From Hydrocarboniphaga effusa AP103 (GTDB lineage: Bacteria; Pseudomonadota; Gammaproteobacteria; Nevskiales; Nevskiaceae): a stretch of 64,000 nt of DNA. The notes below the pieces were generated by a model. The model saw only the letters and a program-made list of their open reading frames with translations, was not told the origin of the DNA and searched no databases. The translations under genes and the position numbers were made by a program. Positions 11,134 to 20,593 of the stretch are shown piece after piece. Position 1 is the first letter of the stretch; the number at the start of each line of letters is the position of its first letter. Where the stretch lies: assembly GCF_000271305.1 (NCBI RefSeq), contig NZ_AKGD01000001.1, forward strand, positions 2,281,501-2,345,500. Direction: 5' to 3'.

Positions 11134-11155
11134 TTTCTCGAAAAACTTCGAGAAA
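11134..11155 (+). other. Hairpin just after tuf
   Basis: TTTCTCGAA (11134-11142) pairs with TTCGAGAAA (11147-11155) around a 4-nt loop, starting three bases after the tuf stop. It is AT-rich and stands directly before the stronger terminator at 11172; it may protect the mRNA 3' end. Confidence 0.4.
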
Positions 11156-11171
11156 CCGCTTCACAAAGCTA

Positions 11172-11208
11172 AGCGGGGCGCGTAGAATTCGCGCCCCGCT
11201 GTTTGTTT
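11172..11208 (+). terminator. Rho-independent terminator after tuf
   Basis: AGCGGGGCGCG (11172-11182) and CGCGCCCCGCT (11190-11200) form a perfect 11-bp stem with a 7-nt loop, followed by GTTTGTTT. It separates the str operon from the S10 operon, whose first start codon is at 11241. Confidence 0.85.
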
Positions 11209-11240
11209 CCCACCGTTCTTTTAAAGACTGAGACCTCAGC

Positions 11241-11558
11241 ATGGCCGCGACCAGCCAATCTATTCGCATCCGGCTCAAGGCGTTCGATCACCGACTTATC
11301 GACAAGTCGGCGAAGGAAATCGTCGAGACCGCGAAGCGGACCGGCGCCGTCGTGCGCGGGCCCATCCCGCTGCCGACTCGCAAAGAGCGTTTCACCATTC
11401 TGGTTTCGCCGCACGCCGACAAGGACGCGCGCGACCAGTATGAAATTCGCACCCACAAGCGCCTGATGCAGATCGTGGACCCGACGGAAAAGACCGTCGA
11501 TGCGCTCTCGAAGCTCGACCTCCCCGCGGGCGTCGAAGTCCAGATCAAGGTCAACTAA
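11241..11558 (+). CDS. rpsJ: 30S ribosomal protein S10 (NusE)
   Basis: 105 residues. [14 protein letters not shown] and the [15 protein letters not shown] loop are diagnostic of S10. S10 sits in the 30S head and also binds NusB in antitermination complexes. It opens the S10 operon (rpsJ to rpsQ), 33 bp behind the tuf terminator, so a promoter must lie in this short gap or transcription reads through. The N-terminus has a short AATSQ extension compared with many S10 proteins. Confidence 0.97.
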   Translation: MAATSQSIRIRLKAFDHRLIDKSAKEIVETAKRTGAVVRGPIPLPTRKERFTILVSPHADKDARDQYEIRTHKRLMQIVDPTEKTVDALSKLDLPAGVEVQIKVN

Positions 11559-11573
11559 GGCGAGACACCAGAC

Positions 11574-12209
11574 ATGACTATCGCCATCATTGGTCGCAAA
11601 GCCGGCATGACGCGAGTCTTCACCGAATCCGGTGAATCGATTCCCGTCACCGTCATCGAATGCAGCCCCAACCGCATCACCCAGCTCAAGTCCGTCGAAA
11701 CCGACGGCTACAAGGCTGTCCAGGTGACGGCGGGTGAGGTCAAGACCTCTCGCGTCAACAAGGCGCTGACGGGTCATTACAAGAAGGCCGGCACCGCTGC
11801 CGGTCGTCTGCTCCGCGAAATCCGTCTCGAAGAGTCCGAAGGTGCTGATTTCGCGCTGGGCGGCGAAATCAAAGTCGACGCGTTCGATGGCATCAAGGCC
11901 GTCGACGTGACCGGCACCAGCATCGGCAAGGGCTTCGCCGGCGTGCAGAAGCGTTGGAACTTCGGTGGTGGCCGTGCCTCGCACGGTAACTCGCTGAGCC
12001 ATCGCGCTCCAGGCTCCATCGGTCAGCGCCAGTCCCCCGGCAAGGTGTGGAAGGGCAAGAAGATGGCTGGGCACATGGGCAACAAGCGCGTCACCGCGCT
12101 GAACCTCGACCTCGTCAAGATCGACGTCGAGCGCAATCTGCTGCTGGTCAAGGGCGCCGTCCCGGGCCATGCGAACAGCGACGTCATCGTTCGCCCGACC
12201 GTGAAGTAA
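11574..12209 (+). CDS. rplC: 50S ribosomal protein L3
   Basis: 211 residues beginning [16 protein letters not shown], the standard L3 N-terminus with GxKxGMT. The long central loop [20 protein letters not shown] approaches the peptidyl transferase centre. The Gln in the GSIGQ motif, the usual methylation site of PrmB, is present. L3 is an early 23S-binding assembly protein. It is spaced 15 bp from rpsJ and 12 bp from rplD in the S10 operon. Confidence 0.97.
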   Translation: MTIAIIGRKAGMTRVFTESGESIPVTVIECSPNRITQLKSVETDGYKAVQVTAGEVKTSRVNKALTGHYKKAGTAAGRLLREIRLEESEGADFALGGEIKVDAFDGIKAVDVTGTSIGKGFAGVQKRWNFGGGRASHGNSLSHRAPGSIGQRQSPGKVWKGKKMAGHMGNKRVTALNLDLVKIDVERNLLLVKGAVPGHANSDVIVRPTVK

Positions 12210-12221
12210 GGACGAGCCACC

Positions 12222-12827
12222 ATGGAACTCTCAGTTCATAACAGCACCGACAAGCTCGACGTCTCCGACGCCGTCTTCGGTGTCGCGTACAACGAAGCGC
12301 TCGTGCACCAGATCGTGACGGCCTATCAGGCTGCCGGTCGTGCGGGCACCAAGAAGCAGAAGACCAAGGGCGAAGTCCGCGGCGGCGGCAAGAAGCCATG
12401 GAAGCAGAAGGGTACGGGTCAGGCTCGCGCCGGCTCGATCCGCAGCCCGCTGTGGCGCGGCGGCGGCAAGACCCACGCTGCGGTTCCGCGTGACTTTTCG
12501 CAGAAGGTCAACCGCAAGATGTATCGCGGCGCCATCCGCTCGATCGTCTCCGAGCTCGCCCGTGGCGGTCACCTCGTCGTCACCAACGACTTCGTCGTCG
12601 ACGCCGGCAAGACCAAGTCGCTGGTCGCCAAGCTCGCGGGCTTCGGTGTCAACGACGTGCTGATCGTGTCGGAAGCCATCGACGCCAACCTGTATCTGTC
12701 CGCTCGCAACCTGTTCAAGGTCGGCCTGTGCGATGTCGCCGCGCTCGATCCGGTCACGCTGCTGGCGCATGAAAAGGTCGTGATCACGGCCGAATCCGTC
12801 AAGAAGCTGGAGGCCTGGCTGTCATGA
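12222..12827 (+). CDS. rplD: 50S ribosomal protein L4
   Basis: 201 residues, normal for L4. The extended loop ([31 protein letters not shown]) that lines the exit-tunnel constriction is complete, so macrolide-related deletions are absent. In E. coli L4 also represses the S10 operon by binding its leader. The last codons overlap the rplW ATG (ATGA at 12824), giving translational coupling. Confidence 0.97.
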   Translation: MELSVHNSTDKLDVSDAVFGVAYNEALVHQIVTAYQAAGRAGTKKQKTKGEVRGGGKKPWKQKGTGQARAGSIRSPLWRGGGKTHAAVPRDFSQKVNRKMYRGAIRSIVSELARGGHLVVTNDFVVDAGKTKSLVAKLAGFGVNDVLIVSEAIDANLYLSARNLFKVGLCDVAALDPVTLLAHEKVVITAESVKKLEAWLS

Positions 12828-13153
12828 GCGCCAACACCAAAATCACCAAGGTTTCCAGCGAGCGGATTCACCGCATCATCCTGGCTCCCGTGATCTCCGA
12901 AAAGAGCACGCGCGCTGCTGAGAAGCACAACCAGGCGGTGTTCAAGGTTCTCGGCGACGCCAAGAAGCCCGAGATCAAGATCGCCGTGGAAACGCTGTTC
13001 AAGGTCAAGGTCGAAGACGTCCAGACGTTGAACGTGAAGGGCAAGACGAAGCGTTTCGGCCAGTTCCAGGGCCGTCGTTCGGATTGGAAGAAAGCTTACG
13101 TCACGCTCGCCGAAGGCCAGGAAATCGACTTCCTGGGCGGCGCCAGCGCCTAA
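12824..13153 (+). CDS. rplW: 50S ribosomal protein L23
   Basis: 109 residues. The start overlaps the rplD stop by 4 nt. The APVISEKST box and the C-terminal [12 protein letters not shown] are typical. L23 surrounds the polypeptide exit and docks trigger factor and SRP. An N-terminal extension of about 15 residues ([16 protein letters not shown]) precedes the usual core; the overlap with rplD supports this start. Confidence 0.96.
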   Translation: MSANTKITKVSSERIHRIILAPVISEKSTRAAEKHNQAVFKVLGDAKKPEIKIAVETLFKVKVEDVQTLNVKGKTKRFGQFQGRRSDWKKAYVTLAEGQEIDFLGGASA

Positions 13154-13174
13154 AGCACCTAGAGAGATAAGACC

Positions 13175-14011
13175 ATGCCATTGGTCCAAATGAAACCGAC
13201 GTCGCCGGGCCGTCGCCACCAGGTCAAGGTGGTCACGCCGGGTCTGTGGAAGGGTGAGCCGCATGCCCCGCTGCTGGAGAAGAATGCTCCGGCCGGCGCG
13301 CGCAACAACAACGGCCACATCACCACGCGCCACAAGGGCGGCGGTCACAAGCAGACGTACCGCGTGATCGATTTCAAGCGCAACAAGGACGGTATTCCGG
13401 CCAAGGTCGAGCGCATCGAATACGATCCGAACCGTTCGGCTCACATCGCGCTGCTGTGCTATGCCGATGGCGAGCGGCGCTACATCATCGCGGCCCGCGG
13501 TCTCGAAGCCGGCGCGACCGTGCAATCGGGCGCCGATGCGCCGATCAAGCCGGGCAACACGCTGCCGCTGCGCAACATTCCGCTCGGCTCGACCGTTCAC
13601 TGTATCGAGCTGCGTCCCGGCAAAGGCGCGCAGCTGGCCCGCTCGGCCGGTGCCGCGGTGCAGCTGGTCGCCCGCGAAGGCGAGTACGCGACGATCCGTC
13701 TGCGTTCCGGCGAGATGCGCAAGGTGCACGCCGACGGTCGCGCCACGGTTGGCGAAGTCGCCAACTCCGAGCACAACCTGCGTCAGTACGGCAAGGCCGG
13801 CGCCAAGCGTTGGAAGGGCATTCGCCCGACCGTTCGCGGCGTCGTCATGAACCCGGTCGACCACCCGCACGGTGGTGGTGAAGGCAAGTCCGGCCAGGGT
13901 AATCCGCACCCGGTGACGCCGTGGGGCCAGCAGACCAAGGGCCTCAAGACGCGCAAGAACAAGCGCACCGACAAGTTCATCGTTCGCTCGCGCCACAAGG
14001 CGAAGAAGTAA
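13175..14011 (+). CDS. rplB: 50S ribosomal protein L2
   Basis: 278 residues starting [16 protein letters not shown]. The RNA-binding domains and the catalytic-site-proximal C-terminus are present: [16 protein letters not shown] contains the His needed for peptidyl transfer. L2 bridges 23S rRNA and the 30S subunit. Spacing is 21 bp after rplW, with an AGAGA-type ribosome site before the ATG, and 15 bp to rpsS. Confidence 0.98.
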   Translation: MPLVQMKPTSPGRRHQVKVVTPGLWKGEPHAPLLEKNAPAGARNNNGHITTRHKGGGHKQTYRVIDFKRNKDGIPAKVERIEYDPNRSAHIALLCYADGERRYIIAARGLEAGATVQSGADAPIKPGNTLPLRNIPLGSTVHCIELRPGKGAQLARSAGAAVQLVAREGEYATIRLRSGEMRKVHADGRATVGEVANSEHNLRQYGKAGAKRWKGIRPTVRGVVMNPVDHPHGGGEGKSGQGNPHPVTPWGQQTKGLKTRKNKRTDKFIVRSRHKAKK

Positions 14012-14026
14012 GAGTAAGGATTAGCC

Positions 14027-14296
14027 ATGCCGCGTTCCGTAAAGAAAGGTCCGTTCGTCGACCATCACCTGGCCAAGAAGGTCGGTGATATGGCGGGCAG
14101 CCGCGTCAAGAAGCCGATCAAGACCTGGTCGCGTCGCTCGATGGTGACCCCGGAGTTCGTGGGTCTGACCATCCAGGTGCACAACGGCAAGCAGCACATG
14201 CCGGTGTTCATCACCGACAACATGGTCGGCCACAAGCTCGGCGAATTCGCGCCCACCCGGACCTTCAAGGGTCACGGCGGCGACAAGAAGGCTTAA
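14027..14296 (+). CDS. rpsS: 30S ribosomal protein S19
   Basis: 89 residues, [15 protein letters not shown] being the S19 signature, and [11 protein letters not shown] and [15 protein letters not shown] further along. S19 forms the A-site finger contact with S13 in the 30S head. It belongs to the S10 operon, 12 bp before rplV. Confidence 0.97.
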   Translation: MPRSVKKGPFVDHHLAKKVGDMAGSRVKKPIKTWSRRSMVTPEFVGLTIQVHNGKQHMPVFITDNMVGHKLGEFAPTRTFKGHGGDKKA

Positions 14297-14308
14297 GGAG
14301 CCCGCGTC

Positions 14309-14647
14309 ATGCAGACCCAAGCCGTTTTGAAGTTCGCTCGCCTGTCTCCGCAGAAGGGTCGCCTCGTGGCCGACCTGATCCGTGGCAAGAAGGTCGACGA
14401 GGCTCTCAATATCCTCAAGTTCTCCAACCAGCGCGCCGCCGGCATCATCAAGAAGGTGCTCGACTCGGCGATCGCCAACGCGGAGAACAACAACGGTGCC
14501 GACGTCGACGAACTCAAGATCTCGCAGATCCTCGTCGATGGCGGGCCGGTGATGAAGCGTATCCGTCCGCGCGCCAAGGGCCGCGCCGATCGCATCTCCA
14601 AGCCGACCAGCCACGTCACCATCCGCGTTTCGGACGAATCCAAGTAA
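14309..14647 (+). CDS. rplV: 50S ribosomal protein L22
   Basis: 112 residues. The globular part ([18 protein letters not shown]) and the long beta hairpin that lines the exit tunnel ([14 protein letters not shown]) are intact, so no macrolide-resistance deletion is visible. It is packed between rpsS and rpsC with 12-bp and 9-bp gaps. Confidence 0.97.
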   Translation: MQTQAVLKFARLSPQKGRLVADLIRGKKVDEALNILKFSNQRAAGIIKKVLDSAIANAENNNGADVDELKISQILVDGGPVMKRIRPRAKGRADRISKPTSHVTIRVSDESK

Positions 14648-14656
14648 GGCAGAGCC

Positions 14657-15343
14657 ATGGGACACAAAGTTAATCCGAACGGTTTCCGCCTTGGCATCAC
14701 CACGCATTGGACGTCCAACTGGTACGCCGAGCGGCGCGCCTATGGTGAGAACCTCAACAAGGACATCGCGGTTCGCGAGTTCCTGCGTAAGAAGCTCGCC
14801 AGCGCCTCGGTTTCGAAGATCCAGATCGACCGTCCCGCCAAGTCGGCTCGCGTGACCATCCACACGGCGCGCCCCGGCATCGTCATCGGCAAGAAGGGCG
14901 AGGACATCGAGAAGCTGAAGCAGGAAGTCGCCGTCAAGATGGGCCTCAAGGCCGACAGCGTGCACATTTCCGTCGAGGAAATTCGCAAGCCGGAGCTCGA
15001 CGCCCGCCTGATCGCCGAATCCGTTGCGCAGCAGCTCGAGCGCCGCATCATGTTCCGTCGCGCCATGAAGCGCGCGGTGCAGAACGCCATGCGCCTCGGT
15101 GCGGGCGGCATCAAGATTCAGGTCGGTGGTCGTCTGAACGGCGCCGAGATCGCGCGCACCGAGTGGTACCGCGAAGGCCGCGTGCCGCTTCACACCCTGC
15201 GTGCCGTTGTCGATTACAACACGGCCGAAGCCAAGACCACCTACGGCATCATCGGTGTCAAGGTCTGGGTGTTCACGGGTGAATCCTTCGACGCCGGCAG
15301 CGCCGGCAAGAAGGAAGAAGCCGCCGAAGCCGCCACCGCATAA
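14657..15343 (+). CDS. rpsC: 30S ribosomal protein S3
   Basis: 228 residues beginning [16 protein letters not shown] domain ([13 protein letters not shown]) lies near residues 75-90, and the C-terminal half includes [25 protein letters not shown]3 forms part of the mRNA entry pore. The Glu/Ala-rich tail (EEAAEAATA) is short. A 37-bp gap with AGGAG precedes rplP. Confidence 0.97.
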   Translation: MGHKVNPNGFRLGITTHWTSNWYAERRAYGENLNKDIAVREFLRKKLASASVSKIQIDRPAKSARVTIHTARPGIVIGKKGEDIEKLKQEVAVKMGLKADSVHISVEEIRKPELDARLIAESVAQQLERRIMFRRAMKRAVQNAMRLGAGGIKIQVGGRLNGAEIARTEWYREGRVPLHTLRAVVDYNTAEAKTTYGIIGVKVWVFTGESFDAGSAGKKEEAAEAATA

Positions 15344-15380
15344 GCAGCAGTCAACGAGTTTTATTTAGGAGCCAGCTGCC

Positions 15381-15794
15381 ATGATGCAGCCCAAGAGAAC
15401 CAAATACCGTAAGCAGATGAAGGGTCGCAATCGCGGCCTCGCGCAGAACGGTAACAAGGTGAGCTTCGGTGATTTCGGCCTCAAGGCCACCGAGCACGGC
15501 ATGATCACGGCCCGCCAGATCGAAGCGGCGCGTCGTTGCATCACCCGCTACGCCAAGAAGGGCGGCAAGCTGTTCATCCGCATCTTCCCGGACGCGCCGG
15601 TCACCAAGAAGCCCCTCGAAGTGCGCATGGGCTCCGGCAAGGGCAACGTCGAGTACTGGGTCGCCAAGGTGCAGCCCGGCAAGATGCTCTATGAAATCGA
15701 AGGCGTGAGCGAAGCCGAAGCGCGCGAAGCCTTCGAACTCGCCGCCGCCAAGCTTTGCGTCAAGACCACCTTCGTTCAGCGGACGATTCTGTAA
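15381..15794 (+). CDS. rplP: 50S ribosomal protein L16
   Basis: 137 residues, [19 protein letters not shown]; the second Met at 15384 is an equally possible start. L16 binds near the A-site and helps organise the peptidyl transferase centre. The conserved [22 protein letters not shown] stretch includes the Arg hydroxylated in some bacteria. The stop overlaps the rpmC ATG by one base (TAATG). Confidence 0.97.
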   Translation: MMQPKRTKYRKQMKGRNRGLAQNGNKVSFGDFGLKATEHGMITARQIEAARRCITRYAKKGGKLFIRIFPDAPVTKKPLEVRMGSGKGNVEYWVAKVQPGKMLYEIEGVSEAEAREAFELAAAKLCVKTTFVQRTIL

Positions 15795-15994
15795 TGAAGA
15801 CCACCGAATATCTGAAGTCGCTGCGCAGCAAAGACGGCGCCGGCCTCAAGAGCGAGCTCGAAGCCCTGCGTCGCGAGCAGTTCAATCTGCGCATCCAGGG
15901 TGCGATGGGCCAGGCCGCCCAGACTCATCTGGCCGCTGGCGTGCGCAAGAAGATCGCGCAAGTCAAGACCCTCATCAATCAGCAGGCGAAGTAA
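15794..15994 (+). CDS. rpmC: 50S ribosomal protein L29
   Basis: 66 residues from the ATG at 15794, which shares one base with the rplP stop. The coiled-coil hairpin of L29 is visible ([18 protein letters not shown] and [11 protein letters not shown]). L29 sits beside L23 at the exit tunnel. It is 4 bp from rpsQ. A longer in-frame reading from 15755 overlaps rplP and is not supported. Confidence 0.95.
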   Translation: MKTTEYLKSLRSKDGAGLKSELEALRREQFNLRIQGAMGQAAQTHLAAGVRKKIAQVKTLINQQAK

Positions 15995-15998
15995 GGCC

Positions 15999-16280
15999 AT
16001 GAGCGAAGTTGAAAACACCACGGCCACGGCCGAGAAGAAAGAGCGTCGCGTCGTTGGCCGTGTTGCCTCGAACAAGGGCGACAAGACCATCACGGTCGTC
16101 GTGGAGCGCAGCGTGAAGCACCCGGTCTACAACAAGATCCTGCGGCGCTCCACCAAGCTCTACGCGCACGACGAAACCAATGTGGCGAAGGAAGGCGACC
16201 TCGTCGCCATCGTCGAGACCCGTCCGCTGTCGCGCACCAAGCGCTTCAAGCTGGTCGAAGTCCTGCAGACGCACGCCTAA
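15999..16280 (+). CDS. rpsQ: 30S ribosomal protein S17
   Basis: 93 residues from the ATG at 15999 ([22 protein letters not shown]). The core [23 protein letters not shown] and [17 protein letters not shown] are S17-specific. The acidic, Thr-rich N-terminal tail of ~14 residues is longer than in E. coli. S17 is a primary 16S-binding protein. It is the last gene of the S10 group; rplN follows after 24 bp without a terminator. Confidence 0.95.
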   Translation: MSEVENTTATAEKKERRVVGRVASNKGDKTITVVVERSVKHPVYNKILRRSTKLYAHDETNVAKEGDLVAIVETRPLSRTKRFKLVEVLQTHA

Positions 16281-16304
16281 ACGCAGACGCAGGAGAATCT
16301 CGCC

Positions 16305-16670
16305 ATGATGCAGCAAGAATCTTTCCTCGTTGCCGCTGACAACAGCGGCGCGAAGACCGTCCAGGTCATCCAGGTCAAGGGCAGCACCTACCGCCGTTAC
16401 GCCAACATCGGCGACGTGATCAAGGTCACGGTCAAGGATGCGATCCCGCGCGGCAAGGTCAAGAAGGGTGAAGTGCACGACGCCGTCGTCGTCCGCACCC
16501 GTCATGGCGTCCGCCGTCCGGATGGCTCGACGATCCGCTTCGACACCAATGCCGCCGTGCTCCTGACGAGCAAGGGCGAGCCGATCGGCACTCGTATCTT
16601 CGGGCCGGTCACGCGCGAGCTGCGCGAGAACTTCATGAAGATCGTTTCGCTGGCGCCCGAAGTCATCTAA
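16305..16670 (+). CDS. rplN: 50S ribosomal protein L14
   Basis: 121 residues. [31 protein letters not shown] and the C-terminal [11 protein letters not shown] identify L14, which forms bridges to the 30S subunit and is the target of RsfS silencing. It starts the spc group of genes; an AGGAG lies before the ATG. Confidence 0.97.
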   Translation: MMQQESFLVAADNSGAKTVQVIQVKGSTYRRYANIGDVIKVTVKDAIPRGKVKKGEVHDAVVVRTRHGVRRPDGSTIRFDTNAAVLLTSKGEPIGTRIFGPVTRELRENFMKIVSLAPEVI

Positions 16671-16689
16671 GGCGCGAGGCTAGAGAGCA

Positions 16690-17001
16690 ATGAGCAAGAT
16701 CAAGAAAGGCGACGAAGTCATCGTCATCACGGGCCGCGACAAGGGCCGCCGTGGCACGGTGTCGCGCGTGCTCGATGGCGCGCTGATCATCGAAGGCATC
16801 AACGTCGTCAAGAAGCACACCAAGGGTAATCCGCAGGCGGGTATCTCGGGTGGCATTCTCGACAAGGAAATGCCGATCGACATCTCCAATGTCGCGCTGT
16901 TCAACAGCAAGACCGGAAAGGCCGACAAGGTCGGCTTCAAGACCGGCGACGATGGCAAGAAGGTTCGCATCTTCAAGTCCAACCAGGCGCTGGTGGACTA
17001 A
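16690..17001 (+). CDS. rplX: 50S ribosomal protein L24
   Basis: 103 residues with the KOW motif near the N-terminus ([19 protein letters not shown]). L24 is an assembly initiator at the 5' end of 23S rRNA. It is followed by a 118-bp gap before rplE, much longer than other gaps here, which contains the likely S8 repressor site. Confidence 0.96.
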   Translation: MSKIKKGDEVIVITGRDKGRRGTVSRVLDGALIIEGINVVKKHTKGNPQAGISGGILDKEMPIDISNVALFNSKTGKADKVGFKTGDDGKKVRIFKSNQALVD

Positions 17002-17044
17002 AAGTTAGGTTCATTAGGCAGTTTTCAGTCCGCGGCGACCGGGT

Positions 17045-17071
17045 TTCTCGCATCATAAGCAAGTGCGAGAA
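17045..17071 (+). promoter_or_regulatory. Hairpin in the rplX-rplE gap, candidate S8 translational operator
   Basis: TTCTCGCA (17045-17052) pairs perfectly with TGCGAGAA (17064-17071). The hairpin lies in the only long gap inside the spc operon, upstream of rplE. In E. coli, ribosomal protein S8 represses the spc operon by binding mRNA at the L24-L5 junction. The position matches; binding itself is inferred. Confidence 0.45.
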
Positions 17072-17119
17072 GAGTTCGGATAGCCAAGACCGGAAGCGTT
17101 AACTGGAACAAAGAGAGTC

Positions 17120-17656
17120 ATGGCTAATCTGCAAACGCTGTACAAGGACAAGATTGCCGGCGAGCTGAAGGCGAAGCTCGGCGTCAATGCGATGGCGGTT
17201 CCGCGCCTGTCCAAGATCACGCTCAACATGGGCGTGGGCGAGTCGACGACCGACAAGAAGGTCATCGAGCACGCCGTGAAGGACATGACGGCCATCGCCG
17301 GCCAGAAGCCGGTGGTGACCAAGACCCGCATCTCGATCGCCGCGTTCAAGGTTCGCGAGAACTATCCGGTCGGCGTCAAGGTGACGTTGCGCGACGCGCG
17401 CATGTACGAGTTCCTCGAGCGCCTGATCACGATCTCGCTGCCGCGCATCCGCGACTTCCGCGGCATCAACCCGCGTGGTTTCGACGGCGCCGGCAACTTC
17501 AACTTCGGCATCACCGAACAGATCATTTTCCCCGAGATCGAGTACGACAAGATCGACACGCTCCGGGGCATGAACATCACCTTCACCACCACGGCGAAGA
17601 CGGATGCGGACGGCCGGGCTCTGCTCGACGCCTTCGGCTTCCCCTTCCGCAAGTAA
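17120..17656 (+). CDS. rplE: 50S ribosomal protein L5
   Basis: 178 residues, of usual L5 length. [32 protein letters not shown] and [17 protein letters not shown] are the conserved L5 blocks. L5 binds 5S rRNA and contacts S13 and P-site tRNA. An AAAGAGAG precedes the ATG. The 118-bp leader suggests that translation of this gene is the control point of the distal spc operon. Confidence 0.97.
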   Translation: MANLQTLYKDKIAGELKAKLGVNAMAVPRLSKITLNMGVGESTTDKKVIEHAVKDMTAIAGQKPVVTKTRISIAAFKVRENYPVGVKVTLRDARMYEFLERLITISLPRIRDFRGINPRGFDGAGNFNFGITEQIIFPEIEYDKIDTLRGMNITFTTTAKTDADGRALLDAFGFPFRK

Positions 17657-17668
17657 GGCAGACCGCAA

Positions 17669-17974
17669 ATGGCCAAGACCAACATGATCATGCGCGAAGC
17701 CAAGCGCGCGAAGCTCGTCGCCAAACTCGGCAAGAAGCGCGAAGTGCTGAAGGCGAAGATCATCAGCCCGACCGCTTCGTACGAAGAAAAGCAGGAAGCT
17801 GCCGTGGCGCTGCAGAAGCTGCCGCGCGATTCGAGCTACACGCGCCAGCGTAACCGCTGCAAGCTGACCGGCCGCACCCGCGGCGTGTACAAGAAGTTCG
17901 GCCTGGCTCGCCACAAGCTGCGTGAAGCGGCAATGCGCGGCGAAGTGCCCGGCCTCAAGAAGGCGAGCTGGTAA
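17669..17974 (+). CDS. rpsN: 30S ribosomal protein S14
   Basis: 101 residues, the long C-minus form: the zinc-binding cysteines of short S14 are absent. [25 protein letters not shown] is the typical 3' region. It assembles late in the 30S head next to S3 and S10. It is spaced 12 bp from rplE and 11 bp from rpsH. Confidence 0.96.
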   Translation: MAKTNMIMREAKRAKLVAKLGKKREVLKAKIISPTASYEEKQEAAVALQKLPRDSSYTRQRNRCKLTGRTRGVYKKFGLARHKLREAAMRGEVPGLKKASW

Positions 17975-17985
17975 GGAATAAGACG

Positions 17986-18384
17986 ATGAGCATGACGGAT
18001 CCCATTGGCGACTTCCTGACCCGCATCCGCAACGGTCAGCAGGCTCGCAAGAAAACGGTGTCGGCCCCGGCCTCGAAGCTGAAGTCGGCCATTGCCCAGG
18101 TGCTGAAGGACGAAGGCTACATCGCCTCGTTCGAAACGGTTGAAACCGGCGCCGGCAAGAAAGCCATCAACGTCGTACTGAAGTATTTCGACAACAAGCC
18201 CGTGATCGAGCGCCTCGAGCGCGTCAGCAAGCCCAGCCTTCGCGTCTACAAGGCCAAGGACGAGATCCCCACGGTTCTCGGCGGCCTGGGCGTTGCGATC
18301 ATCTCCACCTCCACCGGCGTGCTGTCCGACAAGGCTGCGCGCGCTGCTGGTCAGGGTGGCGAAGTGCTCTGCATCGTCGCCTAA
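17986..18384 (+). CDS. rpsH: 30S ribosomal protein S8
   Basis: 132 residues. [16 protein letters not shown] and the C-terminal [13 protein letters not shown] and GGEVLCIVA are diagnostic. S8 binds helix 21 of 16S rRNA and is the spc-operon autoregulator in E. coli; a candidate target hairpin lies upstream at 17045. The start could be this ATG or the Met two codons later. Confidence 0.96.
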   Translation: MSMTDPIGDFLTRIRNGQQARKKTVSAPASKLKSAIAQVLKDEGYIASFETVETGAGKKAINVVLKYFDNKPVIERLERVSKPSLRVYKAKDEIPTVLGGLGVAIISTSTGVLSDKAARAAGQGGEVLCIVA

Positions 18385-18416
18385 GCGACGATCGATCAAG
18401 AACAGGACGAGAAGCC

Positions 18417-18947
18417 ATGTCCCGAGTTGCCAAAATGCCGGTCGTCATTCCGGCGGGTGTGCAGATCACGAGCGCCAATGGCGCCGTGACCGTCAAGGGC
18501 GCCAAGGCCAGCCTCACGGTTGCGCTACCCTCCGACATCAAGGTCGACGTCGCCAACGGTGAAGCCGTGGTCAACGCCGAATCCATCAAGACCAACGCGA
18601 TGCAGGCCGGCACCGTCCGCGCGCTGCTGAGCAACGCCGTCGAAGGCGTGACCAAGGGCTACGAGCGCAAGCTGCAGCTCGTCGGCGTGGGTTATCGCGC
18701 CGCGGTCGCCAACAACAAGGTCAACCTCCAGGTCGGCCTGTCGCATCCCGTCGAGCATCCGATCCCCGCTGGTATCAGCGTGGTCTGCCCGACCCAGACC
18801 GACATCGTCATCACCGGTGCGAGCAAGCACATGGTCGGCCAGCTGGCCGCTCAGCTGCGCGCCTATCGTCCGCCAGAGCCCTACAAGGGCAAGGGCGTGC
18901 GCTATTCGGACGAGAAGGTCGTGCTGAAGGAAGCGAAGAAGAAGTAG
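18417..18947 (+). CDS. rplF: 50S ribosomal protein L6
   Basis: 176 residues comprising two related domains. The C-terminal RAYRPPEPYKGKGVRY motif is L6-specific. L6 lies near the factor-binding site. It ends 88 bp before rplR, a relatively long gap without a clear terminator or promoter. Confidence 0.97.
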   Translation: MSRVAKMPVVIPAGVQITSANGAVTVKGAKASLTVALPSDIKVDVANGEAVVNAESIKTNAMQAGTVRALLSNAVEGVTKGYERKLQLVGVGYRAAVANNKVNLQVGLSHPVEHPIPAGISVVCPTQTDIVITGASKHMVGQLAAQLRAYRPPEPYKGKGVRYSDEKVVLKEAKKK

Positions 18948-19035
18948 CGTCAAATAAAAGGTAGAGGCTCCGCACACCGCGCCAACGTGCATCTGCGTCT
19001 TCTATTCCACTATTGAGTCGTATCGAGTCGGCACC

Positions 19036-19392
19036 ATGAAAGACAAGAAGGTAATTCGCCTGCGCCGCGCGCGCCGCACGCGCTTCAAGATTCGCGAGCT
19101 GGGCGCGTTCCGCCTCGCCGTGCATCGCACGCCGCGTCACATCTACGCGCAGATCATCGCGCCGGACGCGAGCAACACCGTGGTCTCGGCCTCGACCGTC
19201 GAGAAGGAAGTTGCTTCGGCGCTGGAAGGCACCGGCAACGTGGAGGCCGCCAAGAAGATCGGCCAGCTGATCGCCGAGCGTGCCAAGGCCGCCGGTATCA
19301 CCGCCGTCGCGTTCGATCGCGCGGGTTTCAAGTATCACGGTCGCATCAAGGCCCTGGCCGATGCGGCCCGCGAAGCCGGTTTGGAGTTCTAA
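19036..19392 (+). CDS. rplR: 50S ribosomal protein L18
   Basis: 118 residues. The Arg-rich N-terminus ([16 protein letters not shown]) and the C-terminal [27 protein letters not shown] identify L18, a 5S rRNA-binding protein of the central protuberance. Only 3 bp separate it from rpsE, so the two are probably translationally coupled. Confidence 0.96.
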   Translation: MKDKKVIRLRRARRTRFKIRELGAFRLAVHRTPRHIYAQIIAPDASNTVVSASTVEKEVASALEGTGNVEAAKKIGQLIAERAKAAGITAVAFDRAGFKYHGRIKALADAAREAGLEF

Positions 19393-19395
19393 GTC

Positions 19396-19911
19396 ATGGC
19401 GAACAACAACGTGCAGTACGACGATCAGCAGGGCGGCGAGTTCAAAGAGAAGCTCGTCACGGTCAACCGCGTCAGCAAGACGGTCAAGGGCGGCAAGCAG
19501 TTCGCCTTCACCGCGCTGACGGTCGTCGGTGACGGCGCCGGTCGCGTCGGCTTCGGCTATGGCAAGGCGCGCGAAGTGCCGCAGGCCATCAGCAAGGCGA
19601 TGGACCAGGCCCGCAAGAACATGATCACCGTGCCGCTCAAGGGTCTGACCCTGCAGCACGAAATCTGGGGTACCCACGGCGCCACCAAGGTGTTCATGCG
19701 CCCGGCTTCGGACGGTACCGGCGTCATCGCCGGCGGTGCGATGCGTGCGGTGTTCGAAGTGGCCGGTGTGCAGAACGTGCTCGCCAAGTCCTTCGGCTCG
19801 CGCAACCCGATCAACATGGTTCGCGCTACGCTCGACGCGCTCAAGCGCATGAACCTGCCGACCGAAATTGCTGCCAAGCGCGGCAAGACGGTCGAAGAAC
19901 TGACGGCCTGA
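19396..19911 (+). CDS. rpsE: 30S ribosomal protein S5
   Basis: 171 residues. The double-stranded RNA-binding part ([21 protein letters not shown]) and the S5-fold C-terminus ([18 protein letters not shown]) are complete. S5 contributes to decoding accuracy and mRNA entry. Residues of the spectinomycin loop ([11 protein letters not shown]) look ordinary. rpmD follows after 32 bp. Confidence 0.97.
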   Translation: MANNNVQYDDQQGGEFKEKLVTVNRVSKTVKGGKQFAFTALTVVGDGAGRVGFGYGKAREVPQAISKAMDQARKNMITVPLKGLTLQHEIWGTHGATKVFMRPASDGTGVIAGGAMRAVFEVAGVQNVLAKSFGSRNPINMVRATLDALKRMNLPTEIAAKRGKTVEELTA

Positions 19912-19943
19912 TAGGCCCGCCACAGACGCCTGAGAGATTGCTC

Positions 19944-20135
19944 ATGAGCAACACGAAGCAGATCAAGGTTACGCTGACGAAGAGCATCTTCGGCCGCGTG
20001 AAGGGTCACAAGGAATGCGTGAACGGCCTCGGCCTGCGCAAGCCGCATCAGAGCGTGGTCATCCCTGCCACCCCCGAGAATCTCGGCATGGTGAACAAGG
20101 CTTACTACCTGCTCAAGGTTGAAGAGGTCGCCTAA
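19944..20135 (+). CDS. rpmD: 50S ribosomal protein L30
   Basis: 63 residues from the ATG at 19944; an in-frame TTG at 19938 is less likely. [26 protein letters not shown] is the L30 signature. The stop and the rplO start share one base (TAATG). L30 is a small peripheral protein found in gammaproteobacterial spc operons at this place. Confidence 0.95.
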   Translation: MSNTKQIKVTLTKSIFGRVKGHKECVNGLGLRKPHQSVVIPATPENLGMVNKAYYLLKVEEVA

Positions 20136-20569
20136 TGAAACTCAATGACATCAAGCCCGCCGAAGGCTCCAAGACGGTTCGCGTTCGCGTCGGCCGCGGT
20201 ATCGGCTCCGGCATGGGCAAGACCGCCGGTCGCGGTCACAAGGGTCAGCGCGCTCGTAAGGGTGGCCGCGGCAAGGTCGGCTTCGAAGGCGGCCAGATGC
20301 CGATCCAGCGTCGTCTGCCGAAGCGTGGCTTCAACAGCCCGCTCGTGAACCAGACCGCCGAAGTGCGTCTGTCCGAGCTGCAGAAGCTCAAGGTGGAAGA
20401 GATCGATCTGGCCGCCCTGAAGCTCGCCAACATCGTTCCGGCCACGGCAGAGCAGGCCAAGGTGATCAAGTCCGGCGAGCTGACCCGCAAGGTCGTGCTC
20501 AAGGGCGTGCTCGCCACCAAGGGCGCGCGTGAAGCGATCACCGCGGCCGGCGGCTCCATCGCCGAGTAA
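20135..20569 (+). CDS. rplO: 50S ribosomal protein L15
   Basis: 144 residues. The basic Gly-rich N-terminal extension ([35 protein letters not shown]) that threads into 23S rRNA is intact, as is the folded C-terminal half. It is coupled to rpmD by a one-base overlap and lies 24 bp before secY. Confidence 0.97.
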   Translation: MKLNDIKPAEGSKTVRVRVGRGIGSGMGKTAGRGHKGQRARKGGRGKVGFEGGQMPIQRRLPKRGFNSPLVNQTAEVRLSELQKLKVEEIDLAALKLANIVPATAEQAKVIKSGELTRKVVLKGVLATKGAREAITAAGGSIAE

Positions 20570-20593
20570 TCGGCTTCGCTGACCCGGAACAAC

